Of a DNA stretch of 5,226 nucleotides, positions 1 to 5,037 are shown piece by piece. A model generated the notes under the pieces. The model saw only the letters and a program-made list of their open reading frames with translations, was not told the DNA's origin and ran no database searches. Origin of the DNA: ZLKRG08 sp046094385 (GTDB taxonomy: Bacteria; Actinomycetota; Actinomycetes; Nanopelagicales; Nanopelagicaceae); the NCBI GenBank assembly GCA_046094385.1, contig JBJTHJ010000119.1:1-5226 (forward strand). The letters run 5' to 3'. How positions within the stretch are numbered: the stretch's first letter is position 1; each line of letters starts with the position of its first letter. The translations under genes were made by a program, and so were the position numbers.

Positions 1-127
1 GCAGAAACCGCTTGAGGTCCTCTTTCTCGGCGCGACCTTCCAAGATTTCTCGCATCAATTGGCGAACCAAATCAGATGGCAGATCCAAAAAATTATCGAG
101 CAATTCAAAAGCGCGATTCCAAGTCAT
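1..127 (-). CDS. trpD: Anthranilate phosphoribosyltransferase TrpD, N-terminal part (runs off the left edge)
   Basis: TrpD transfers phosphoribosyl from PRPP to anthranilate in the second step of tryptophan synthesis, in the cytoplasm. Only the first 42 codons are visible. They begin MTWNRAFELLDNF and continue through LVRQLMREILEGRAEKEDL. This fits the N-terminal helical domain of TrpD, where a short helix is followed by a leucine-rich helix and the family pattern of an 'lm..il.G.a' segment leading into an 'AfL' helix. The glycine-rich PRPP-binding motifs lie beyond the edge. The ATG at 125-127 is well supported by a GGGAGG ribosome binding site five bases upstream. In Mycobacterium trpD also lies beside ctaE-qcrCAB and diverges from it, which supports the call. 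It faces the same way as the receiver-like gene, after an 87-base gap that contains a candidate promoter. The call rests on 42 residues plus synteny, so it is likely rather than certain. Confidence 0.78.
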   Translation of the reverse strand, partial: MTWNRAFELLDNFLDLPSDLVRQLMREILEGRAEKEDLKRFL

Positions 128-132
128 CGACG

Positions 133-138
133 CCTCCC
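133..138 (-). promoter_or_regulatory. Ribosome binding site of trpD
   Basis: Read on the minus strand the bases are GGGAGG, followed by a five-base spacer (CGTCG) and then ATG. This is the strongest Shine-Dalgarno match in the window and it fixes the trpD start. Confidence 0.75.
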
Positions 139-148
139 AAGCTTTACG

Positions 149-165
149 AAATTACAAAGTAATTT
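149..165. promoter_or_regulatory. Perfect inverted repeat upstream of trpD, candidate operator
   Basis: AAATTAC-AAA-GTAATTT is a perfect 7-base inverted repeat around a 3-base centre. It sits between a candidate trpD -10 box (173-178) and the ribosome binding site, close to where transcription would start. A dimeric repressor could bind there. This is inference from symmetry and position. The region is very AT-rich, so chance symmetry is possible. Confidence 0.4.
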
Positions 166-184
166 ATAGTAATTAATAGTATTT
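158..184. repeat. Three AGTAATT-like repeats with a 10-base period
   Basis: AGTAATT occurs at 158-164 and again at 168-174, and AGTATTT at 178-184, so each copy begins exactly 10 bases after the last. A spacing of about one helical turn puts the copies on the same face of the DNA, as in some operator arrays or bent AT tracts. The first copy overlaps the inverted repeat at 149-165. No binding protein can be named from the sequence. Confidence 0.45.
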
Positions 185-202
185 GCTAGATAGATGAACC
201 AA
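173..202 (-). promoter_or_regulatory. Candidate promoter for trpD
   Basis: On the minus strand TTGGTT (forward 197-202) could be a -35 box and TATTAA (forward 173-178) a -10 box, with an 18-base spacer. Another possible -10, TATAAA, lies at forward 163-168. The -35 overlaps the spacer of the inverted repeat TTGCTA-N14-TAGCAA (183-208). AT-rich DNA gives many such matches, so the exact boxes are uncertain. An independent trpD promoter in this gap is plausible. Confidence 0.3.
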
Positions 203-214
203 TAGCAAGTGGAG

Positions 215-619
215 CTAAGCACTCGCCCTTAATTGCAAAAGTTCACTTACGGTCTTTGCAAGAGCAAAAGGATCAACTGGGTGTAGAAGAGATGCCTCCG
301 CTCTTGACCATGCTGCAAGCCAAGAATCGGATTTACGTGCAATTAGCACTATTGATGGTGGACAATTAAAAACTTCATCTTTTAGTTGTCTTGCTACTCC
401 AAGTCCACCTTCTGGGACCGCCTCTCCATCTAGGATGAAGAGATCCACCCGAACTTCGCCTTTGGTCCCGGTTTGATCGACGTAGAGTCGTAAGGCATCC
501 GCGGTAGCAAATTCGATGGTCTCAATGGCCAAATCCCCTGCCAACTTGCTACCTAGAGCTGCCTTTATCGCTTGACGAACGGAGAGATCATCAGAGTAAA
601 TTGCGATTTTCGCGGTCAT
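215..619 (-). CDS. Small stand-alone receiver-like (CheY-fold) protein with degenerate switch residues
   Basis: The 134-residue product reads as a single response-regulator receiver fold with no output domain. Numbering is from the ATG at 619. A first beta strand (KIAIYSDD) ends in the acidic pair D10-D11. A third strand (VDLFILD) ends at D64, where the phosphoacceptor aspartate belongs. The fourth strand is SIVLIA, and the end (HPVDPFALAKTVSELLQL) matches the 'KP.dp..L' segment and last helix of receivers. Two switch residues are missing: the usual Thr/Ser after strand four is I93, and the near-invariant Lys before Pro is H113. It may therefore be a pseudo-receiver or signal inefficiently. 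No histidine kinase is visible. The ATG at 619 is preferred because a TAGACT -10-like box lies six bases upstream and would give a leaderless message. A TTG at 625 adds two residues and has a weak AGAAG seven bases ahead. The gene diverges from ctaE and faces the same way as trpD. Its role is unknown. Confidence 0.72.
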   Translation of the reverse strand: MTAKIAIYSDDLSVRQAIKAALGSKLAGDLAIETIEFATADALRLYVDQTGTKGEVRVDLFILDGEAVPEGGLGVARQLKDEVFNCPPSIVLIARKSDSWLAAWSRAEASLLHPVDPFALAKTVSELLQLRASA

Positions 620-625
620 AGCCAA

Positions 626-631
626 AGTCTA
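626..631 (-). promoter_or_regulatory. Candidate -10 box of the receiver-like gene (leaderless start)
   Basis: On the minus strand TAGACT ends six bases before the ATG at 619, the spacing expected when transcription starts at or next to the start codon. No convincing -35 is seen 16 to 18 bases upstream. No strong Shine-Dalgarno precedes this ATG, which agrees with a leaderless message. It is a weak match of four in six to TATAAT. Confidence 0.3.
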
Positions 632-712
632 ACTTCTATTCTGGCCCAGATCCGACAGGTGAACTTTCGGGAGCTGGTCAAAACCGCTTTTTTCGAAGGA
701 TTCCAGAAGCTT

Positions 713-730
713 TCGTGAGCCGGCTCACGA
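713..730. promoter_or_regulatory. Perfect 18-base palindrome in the divergent promoter region, candidate operator
   Basis: TCGTGAGCCGGCTCACGA is identical to its own reverse complement, with nine bases per arm and no spacer. It lies between the divergent receiver-like gene and ctaE, 77 bases ahead of the ctaE start, and its last two bases overlap a GATAAT hexamer (729-734). The GTGAG/CTCAC half-site appears twice more nearby (735-739 and 772-776). No T-run follows on either strand, so a terminator is unlikely. A dimeric regulator binding here could act on both divergent genes. The regulator cannot be identified from this window. Confidence 0.55.
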
Positions 731-769
731 TAATCTCACATTAATTGAGGCTGGTTTCACGCTCCAAAG

Positions 770-800
770 TTGTGAGTTTAAGGTCGCTTTCAGAGATAAT
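770..800 (+). promoter_or_regulatory. Candidate promoter of the ctaE-qcrCAB operon (leaderless)
   Basis: GATAAT at 795-800 is a good -10 box (five of six to TATAAT). It ends seven bases before the ATG at 808, so transcription would start at or just before the start codon. A possible -35, TTGTGA at 770-775, has a long 19-base spacer. There is no usable Shine-Dalgarno before the ATG. Leaderless messages are common in Actinobacteria, which supports this reading. The -10 lies within a perfect 10-base palindrome, GATAATTATC (795-804). A second GATAAT at 729-734 could serve an upstream start. Confidence 0.5.
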
Positions 801-807
801 TATCGGT

Positions 808-1431
808 ATGTCTAGCGCTACTTTGGCCCCAAAGGTCAATCGCCCAAATCTCGTTGCAGTAGGCACAATCGTTTGGCTCTCATCGGAATTGATGTTCTTC
901 GCGGCTTTATTTGCAATGTACTTTACGACTCGCGCTGTGCAAGGCCCAGATATCTGGCTTGAGTCAACAAATTTGCTCGCAATCCCATTTGCATCGATCA
1001 ACACCACGGTGTTGGTGCTCTCCTCAGTGACCTGCCAATTCGGAGTCTTTGCAGCCGAGCGTTTTCAACCACGTCGCACCGGAACTTTGTTACAAGTTGG
1101 CAAATGGGGAATGCGTGAGTGGTTTTCGCTTACCTTCTTGATGGGCGCGTTCTTTATCGGTGGACAGATTTACGAATATGCCCATCTAGTACAAGAAGGT
1201 TTAACCCTCTCATCCAATGCATACGGTTCGGTCTTTTATTTGGCCACCGGTTTCCATGGTCTGCATGTAACTGGTGGTTTGATCGCATTCTTACTGGTCT
1301 TGCTACGCGTTTCGAAAGCTCGTCGCTTTGGCCATTCCCAAGCCACCTCCGCAATTGTGGTCTCTTACTACTGGCACTTTGTTGACGTTGTATGGATCGC
1401 ACTATTCGCCGCAATTTATTTGATCAAATGA
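808..1431 (+). CDS. ctaE: Cytochrome c oxidase subunit III (aa3-type), CtaE
   Basis: CtaE is the membrane subunit III of the aa3 cytochrome c oxidase. It carries no redox metal and stabilises the catalytic subunits. The 207-residue protein has about five membrane helices (roughly 16-41, 58-82, 105-125, 139-168 and 180-206). This is the short form without the first two helices of seven-helix homologues. Hallmarks are NRPN (11-14), VGTIVWLSSELMFF (18-31) with E27 in the first helix, YGSVFYLATGFHGLHVTGG (139-157) and YYWHFVDVVW (187-196), all close to what I recall of mycobacterial CtaE. The frame is open back to a TTG at 745. The ATG at 808 is chosen because the conserved N-terminus begins just after it, the extra 21 residues look unlike the family, and a -10 box lies at 795-800. 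It is the first gene of the operon. Subunits I and II are not in the window. Confidence 0.96.
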   Translation: MSSATLAPKVNRPNLVAVGTIVWLSSELMFFAALFAMYFTTRAVQGPDIWLESTNLLAIPFASINTTVLVLSSVTCQFGVFAAERFQPRRTGTLLQVGKWGMREWFSLTFLMGAFFIGGQIYEYAHLVQEGLTLSSNAYGSVFYLATGFHGLHVTGGLIAFLLVLLRVSKARRFGHSQATSAIVVSYYWHFVDVVWIALFAAIYLIK

Positions 1432-1495
1432 TTAGACAACTTTTTAAGACTGTTCAGACAGCTAGAACCGTGACAGATGGAGCGCTTGGATAAAT

Positions 1496-2287
1496 ATGAT
1501 CTCTAGATTTCGTAAAGTCCGCTTCGCATCTCCGGTGCTCTTATTACTTGCTTTGGTGGCGGTAGGTTCATCCTTTAGCGCTATCTCGGCCAGCGCAGAG
1601 AATCAAACAGCGCTATCTCCTGAAGCACGTTCGGTTCAAATCGAAGAGGGCCGCCAGATCTTCTTAAAAGGATGCTCCTCCTGCCATGGTTTAAATGCAG
1701 AGGGTTCTGCTATCGCACCATCTCTGATCGGAGTAGGTGCAGCCTCGGTAGATTTCCAAGTAGGAACTGGCCGTATGCCGATGGCAGATATGTCAGTACA
1801 AGCCATGCGTAAGCCCCCGGTTTATGATGCCGAAGAGACTGCAGCGCTCGCAGCATACGTTGCCTCTCTTGCACCAGGTCCTGCTATTCCAACTGAAGAG
1901 ATGTTGAATTACGAACGTGATGGAAATATTGCCGAAGGTGGCGAACTTTTCCGAACCAACTGCGCCATGTGTCATAACTTCGCCGGACAAGGCGGTGCGT
2001 TAACAAAAGGAAAATATGCGCCATCGCTAATGGGAATTGAGCCAGTACATATATACGAAGCGATGATCACTGGTCCGCAAGCAATGCCAGTCTTCTCAGA
2101 TAAAACTTTGACTCCTGAAGAGAAACTTTCGATTATCAAGTGGATCAAATCTGCTGAGAACGAACCGGCCCTAGGCGGCATGGCACTTGGTCGAGTTGGT
2201 CCAGTGACTGAAGGTCTATTTGGTTGGATCGTGGGACTTGGTTTCCTAATTGGCTTTGCCGTCTGGCTAGCTTCGAAGGCAAGGTAA
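1496..2287 (+). CDS. qcrC: Diheme cytochrome c subunit of the cytochrome bc1 complex, QcrC
   Basis: QcrC takes electrons from the Rieske protein and, in Actinobacteria, hands them to the CuA site of the aa3 oxidase without a soluble cytochrome c. The 263-residue protein has an N-terminal hydrophobic segment (about 13-30) ending in ASA before residue 35, which may be cleaved or kept as an anchor. Two cytochrome c domains follow. The first heme site is CSSCH at 60-64, with M94 or M96 (GRMPM) as likely axial ligand. The second is CAMCH at 156-160, with M197 (GPQAMP) as likely ligand. A C-terminal membrane helix (about 241-258) ends in SKAR, so the domains face outside. The length is usual for the family. 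The ATG has only a weak GGA five bases upstream and GGAG 13 bases upstream. The gene starts 64 bases after ctaE and ends 3 bases before qcrA. Confidence 0.96.
   Translation: MISRFRKVRFASPVLLLLALVAVGSSFSAISASAENQTALSPEARSVQIEEGRQIFLKGCSSCHGLNAEGSAIAPSLIGVGAASVDFQVGTGRMPMADMSVQAMRKPPVYDAEETAALAAYVASLAPGPAIPTEEMLNYERDGNIAEGGELFRTNCAMCHNFAGQGGALTKGKYAPSLMGIEPVHIYEAMITGPQAMPVFSDKTLTPEEKLSIIKWIKSAENEPALGGMALGRVGPVTEGLFGWIVGLGFLIGFAVWLASKAR
2281..2284 (+). promoter_or_regulatory. Ribosome binding site that decides the qcrA start
   Basis: AAGG lies inside the last codons of qcrC. It is six bases from the ATG at 2291 but only three from the GTG at 2288, so the ATG is the better start. The two choices differ by one residue. 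Confidence 0.5.
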
Positions 2288-2290
2288 GTG

Positions 2291-3298
2291 ATGAGCAAAG
2301 ATCTCTTTCCAGTTAATAATCCAATTGAAAATCCAGGATTGCCTGAACATGTGCATCGCCAAACTGATATAGATCCAGTTGCAGAGAAGCGTGCCGAGCG
2401 CCAAGTAGCTTCACTATTTTTACTCTCAGTACTTAGCACGGTCTTGTTTATCTATGCTTATTTCTTTATCCCAACAGACCTCTTCACCTTCTTGCCGATT
2501 CTTGGTGAGATGAATGTCCATCAATTGGGCTTAGGTTTGGGCTTGGCAGGGGCATTCTTATTTATCGGTATCGGTGCAATTGCTTGGGCCAGACTTCTGA
2601 TGCCAGATACTGAAGTGGTGGCAGAGCGCCATACTCTTCGCTCCAAAGATGAAGATCGCGCAGCGTTTGTCGAAACTGTAAAGAGCCAAGGCGCTACCGC
2701 TGGAATCGGACGTAGACCTTTAATCAAACGCACCTTACTTGCAGCGCTTGGACTTGTCGGAGTTGGACCAATAGTGATGTTACGTGATTTGGGTCCGCTA
2801 CCTGGTAACAGCTTAGAGACCACATCTTGGAAGGCCGGAACCAGGTTGGTAACAGATCCCGGCGATCGCCCGATTAAGGCGTCCGATCTTGAAGTTGGTG
2901 CAGTTGTTCAAACGCTCCCTGAGATCGCACCCGGTGAGCATCGCTCCCTAAATGACATTGCAAAAGATCCCGTGCTATTGATTCGCGTGCGTCCTGAAGA
3001 TTTCAATTTGGACCCAGAGAGACTCTCTTGGACCCATGAAGGCATCATCGCCTTCTCAAAGATTTGCTCGCATATGGGCTGCGCAGTTGCGCTTTATGAA
3101 CAGACAACACATCATCTGCTCTGTCCTTGCCACCAATCTACTTTCGATGTAACTCGCGCTGCCAAAGTAATTTTCGGGCCAGCCGCAAGACCACTACCAC
3201 AATTAAATATCACCGTTGACTCTGAAGGATATTTGATTGCACGTGAACCTTTTAATGAAGCAGTCGGACCTAGTTTCTGGGAGCGAGATAGCAAATGA
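2291..3298 (+). CDS. qcrA: Rieske iron-sulfur subunit of the cytochrome bc1 complex, QcrA
   Basis: QcrA carries the 2Fe-2S cluster that takes the first electron from menaquinol at the Qo site of QcrB. Numbering is from the ATG at 2291 (335 residues). Two membrane helices lie at about 40-60 and 77-103. A third (about 147-165) is preceded by GRRPLIKR (140-147), a twin-arginine motif. In Streptomyces the first two helices are known to use Sec and the third, with the folded cluster domain, uses Tat, and this layout matches. Cluster box 1 is CSHMGC (259-264) and box 2 is CPCHQS (278-283). The ligands should be C259, H261, C278 and H281, with a C264-C280 disulfide. The GPA and RPLPQL segments (296-305) follow as in homologues. 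Gln in box 2, where many families have Gly, is normal for Actinobacteria. The gene follows qcrC closely and overlaps qcrB by four bases. Confidence 0.96.
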   Translation: MSKDLFPVNNPIENPGLPEHVHRQTDIDPVAEKRAERQVASLFLLSVLSTVLFIYAYFFIPTDLFTFLPILGEMNVHQLGLGLGLAGAFLFIGIGAIAWARLLMPDTEVVAERHTLRSKDEDRAAFVETVKSQGATAGIGRRPLIKRTLLAALGLVGVGPIVMLRDLGPLPGNSLETTSWKAGTRLVTDPGDRPIKASDLEVGAVVQTLPEIAPGEHRSLNDIAKDPVLLIRVRPEDFNLDPERLSWTHEGIIAFSKICSHMGCAVALYEQTTHHLLCPCHQSTFDVTRAAKVIFGPAARPLPQLNITVDSEGYLIAREPFNEAVGPSFWERDSK

Positions 3299-4881
3299 GT
3301 GCAAAAGAGAAAGTTCCTGCAGTAGTAGCCAATTTCGTTGATGAGCGAACCGGCGCTGCCAAGTGGCTAAAGAAGAACTTAACCAAGGTCTTTCCTGATC
3401 ATTGGTCGTTCTTGCTCGGAGAGATTGTTCTCTACTCATTCATTATCTTGCTAGCTACCGGAACCTTCCTAACTTTCTGGTTTGACCCTTCAATGAAGGA
3501 AGTAGTTTACGAAGGTTCGTATCAACCGCTGCAAGGTGTAACCATGTCCGCTGCATATGAATCAGCGCTACATATCTCATTTGATGTTCGTGGTGGATTG
3601 TTGATGCGACAGATTCACCACTGGGCTGCGATTATCTTTATGGCCGCGATGATTATTCATATGCTTCGCGTCTTCTTCACGGGTGCATTCCGCAAGCCAC
3701 GTGAATTCAACTGGGTAATCGGTGTTGGACTTCTAACTCTCGGAATCGTCGAAGGCTTCTTGGGTTACTCGCTACCTGATGACCTGTTATCCGGTACTGG
3801 TATCCGCATCGCTGAAGCGATCATTCAAGCTATACCGGTCGTTGGTACATACTTGGCTTTCTTTGCATTTGGCGGAGAGTTCCCCGGTGAGACCTTTATT
3901 CCACGTATTTATACCGTCCACGTCTTACTACTTCCCGGAATCTTCCTAGCGCTTATCACAGCGCACTTGATGTTGGTCTGGTATCAAAAGCACACTCAAT
4001 ACCCAGGTCCAGGTCGTACTGAGAAGAATGTGGTCGGCTATCCATTAATGCCGGTTTATATGGCAAAAGCTGGCGGCTTCTTCTTCGTGGTCTTTGGTAT
4101 TACAGCGCTGCTTGGTGCCGTTGCTTCCATCAACCCAATTTGGTTGTACGGACCATATACGCCAGGACAGATCTCTGCTGGTTCGCAACCTGATTTCTAC
4201 ATGGGCTGGTTAGATGGCTTGGTCCGCATGGCGCCACCACTTGAAACGCATGCATTTGGTTACACCATCTCTTGGAATATCTTGTTGCCAGGTTTGATTA
4301 TTCCTGGACTGGTATTTACCCCAATGGCGCTATGGCCATGGATTGAACGTTGGATCACCGGAGACGATCGCGAACATCATTTACTTGATCGCCCACGTAA
4401 TGCCCCAACTCGCACTGCAATTGGTGCTGCGGTAATGATGTTTATGTTTGTTGCACTTCTAAATGGTGGCAACGATCTAATCGCAACTCACTTCTCCTCT
4501 TCAATCAATCACATCATGTGGTTTGCACGCATCGGAATCATCGTGCTTCCAATCCTGACCTTCTTCATCACCAAACGGGTCTGCCTCTCACTACAGCGGG
4601 CGGATCGGGACTTGGTGCTTCACGGCCGCGAAACCGGTCGCTTGGTTCGTTTGCCACATGGAGAATTTGTGGAGGTTCACGAACCACTTTCTAAGGAAGA
4701 GATTTGGAAACTCACCTCTCATGAGCAGATCGGTGCGCTAGAAGTTCCAGAGGTCGATGCCAATGGAGTTCGTCGTCCCCGCGCTCTCCAGGCAAGACTT
4801 CGCGAACGTTGGTCAAAGGCAAATGCCGAACAAATCGCAAAGCCATCTGCCAAAGAGTTAGAGAACGAAGCTCACCACTAA
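3295..4881 (+). CDS. qcrB: Cytochrome b subunit of the menaquinol:cytochrome c reductase, QcrB
   Basis: QcrB oxidises menaquinol at the Qo site and passes the second electron through two b hemes to the Qi site, adding to the proton gradient. The 528-residue protein has the usual helices. Heme ligands are H108 and H122 in helix B (RQIHHWAAIIFMAAMIIH) and H209 and H224 in helix D. The helix D spacing, with 14 residues between the histidines, is the b6-like type. The Qo motif is PDFY (299-302) rather than PEWY, as is usual in Actinobacteria. A further motif is QYPGPGRTEKNVVGYP (235-250). After the last helix (about 406-426) comes a cytosolic tail of about 100 charged residues, also typical of the group. 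The start ATG overlaps the qcrA stop in ATGA (3295-3298), so translation is probably coupled. GGGAG lies 11 bases upstream. Members of this family in Mycobacterium are the target of Q203-type inhibitors. All key residues are present. Confidence 0.97.
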   Translation: MSAKEKVPAVVANFVDERTGAAKWLKKNLTKVFPDHWSFLLGEIVLYSFIILLATGTFLTFWFDPSMKEVVYEGSYQPLQGVTMSAAYESALHISFDVRGGLLMRQIHHWAAIIFMAAMIIHMLRVFFTGAFRKPREFNWVIGVGLLTLGIVEGFLGYSLPDDLLSGTGIRIAEAIIQAIPVVGTYLAFFAFGGEFPGETFIPRIYTVHVLLLPGIFLALITAHLMLVWYQKHTQYPGPGRTEKNVVGYPLMPVYMAKAGGFFFVVFGITALLGAVASINPIWLYGPYTPGQISAGSQPDFYMGWLDGLVRMAPPLETHAFGYTISWNILLPGLIIPGLVFTPMALWPWIERWITGDDREHHLLDRPRNAPTRTAIGAAVMMFMFVALLNGGNDLIATHFSSSINHIMWFARIGIIVLPILTFFITKRVCLSLQRADRDLVLHGRETGRLVRLPHGEFVEVHEPLSKEEIWKLTSHEQIGALEVPEVDANGVRRPRALQARLRERWSKANAEQIAKPSAKELENEAHH

Positions 4882-4883
4882 TA

Positions 4884-4890
4884 CCCCCCC
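4884..4890. repeat. C7 homopolymer just after the qcrB stop
   Basis: Seven cytosines begin two bases after the TAA stop of qcrB. It lies outside coding sequence, so a length error or slippage would not change a protein. ACCCCC (4883-4888) is complementary to GGGGGT (5003-5008) further down the intergenic region. Confidence 0.9.
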
Positions 4891-4907
4891 TGATTCAAAT
4901 GCTATCT

Positions 4908-4934
4908 ATGAATCGGATGCAACTATTCATTTTT
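4908..4934 (+). terminator. Candidate weak intrinsic terminator of the operon
   Basis: ATGAAT (4908-4913) and ATTCAT (4925-4930) can pair around an 11-base loop, and four further T bases follow at once (4931-4934). The position, 27 bases after the qcrB stop and before a convergent gene, suits a terminator. The stem is short and AT-rich, so its strength is doubtful. The same TGAATC can also pair with GATTCA upstream (4892-4897), which would be a competing hairpin. Confidence 0.35.
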
Positions 4935-5037
4935 AAAGAATGACTACTTGCATACAGTATCTCGCTAATTCGACAAGAGACCATGCGTATCTACGCTAAA
5001 TTGGGGGTCAATGGCCGAAATGAGTTAAAAAGTTTGG
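4935..5037. other. Convergent intergenic stretch with no recognised gene
   Basis: I find no plausible coding frame, tRNA or clear terminator for the convergent uppP here. The only structure is a short palindromic element, GCGTA-TC-TACGC (4985-4996), with no T-run on either strand, and GGGGGT (5003-5008), which is complementary to the C tract after qcrB. Confidence 0.5.

Noticed and set aside
713..730. The 18-base palindrome as a transcription terminator
   Set aside because: It lies upstream of both divergent genes, has no loop, and is not followed by T bases on either strand.
745..807. An N-terminal extension of ctaE starting at TTG 745
   Set aside because: The 21 extra residues do not resemble CtaE, there is no ribosome binding site for the TTG, and the segment contains the likely -10 box for the ATG at 808.
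1154..1414. Open frames overlapping ctaE on both strands
   Set aside because: They lie entirely inside a confidently identified gene and lack family features or start signals.
1450..1461. CTGT-TCAG-ACAG hairpin between ctaE and qcrC as an internal terminator or processing site
   Set aside because: The stem is four bases long and no T-run follows. The 64-base gap shows no convincing promoter or terminator, so ctaE and qcrCAB are treated as one operon.
1972..2439. Long antisense open frame on the minus strand across qcrC and qcrA
   Set aside because: It overlaps two well-supported genes, its translation shows no recognisable domain, and its composition looks like a reverse shadow of membrane-protein coding sequence.
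3112..3143. CPCHQS instead of CPCHGS in the Rieske box as an unusual substitution
   Set aside because: Gln at this position is usual in actinobacterial QcrA, and all four cluster ligands and both disulfide cysteines are present.
4189..4200. PDFY instead of PEWY at the Qo site of QcrB as an anomaly
   Set aside because: PDFY is the normal form in actinobacterial cytochrome b, so it marks lineage rather than novelty.
4985..4996. GCGTA-TC-TACGC as a terminator for uppP or qcrB
   Set aside because: The loop is too tight for the full stem and no T-run follows on either strand.
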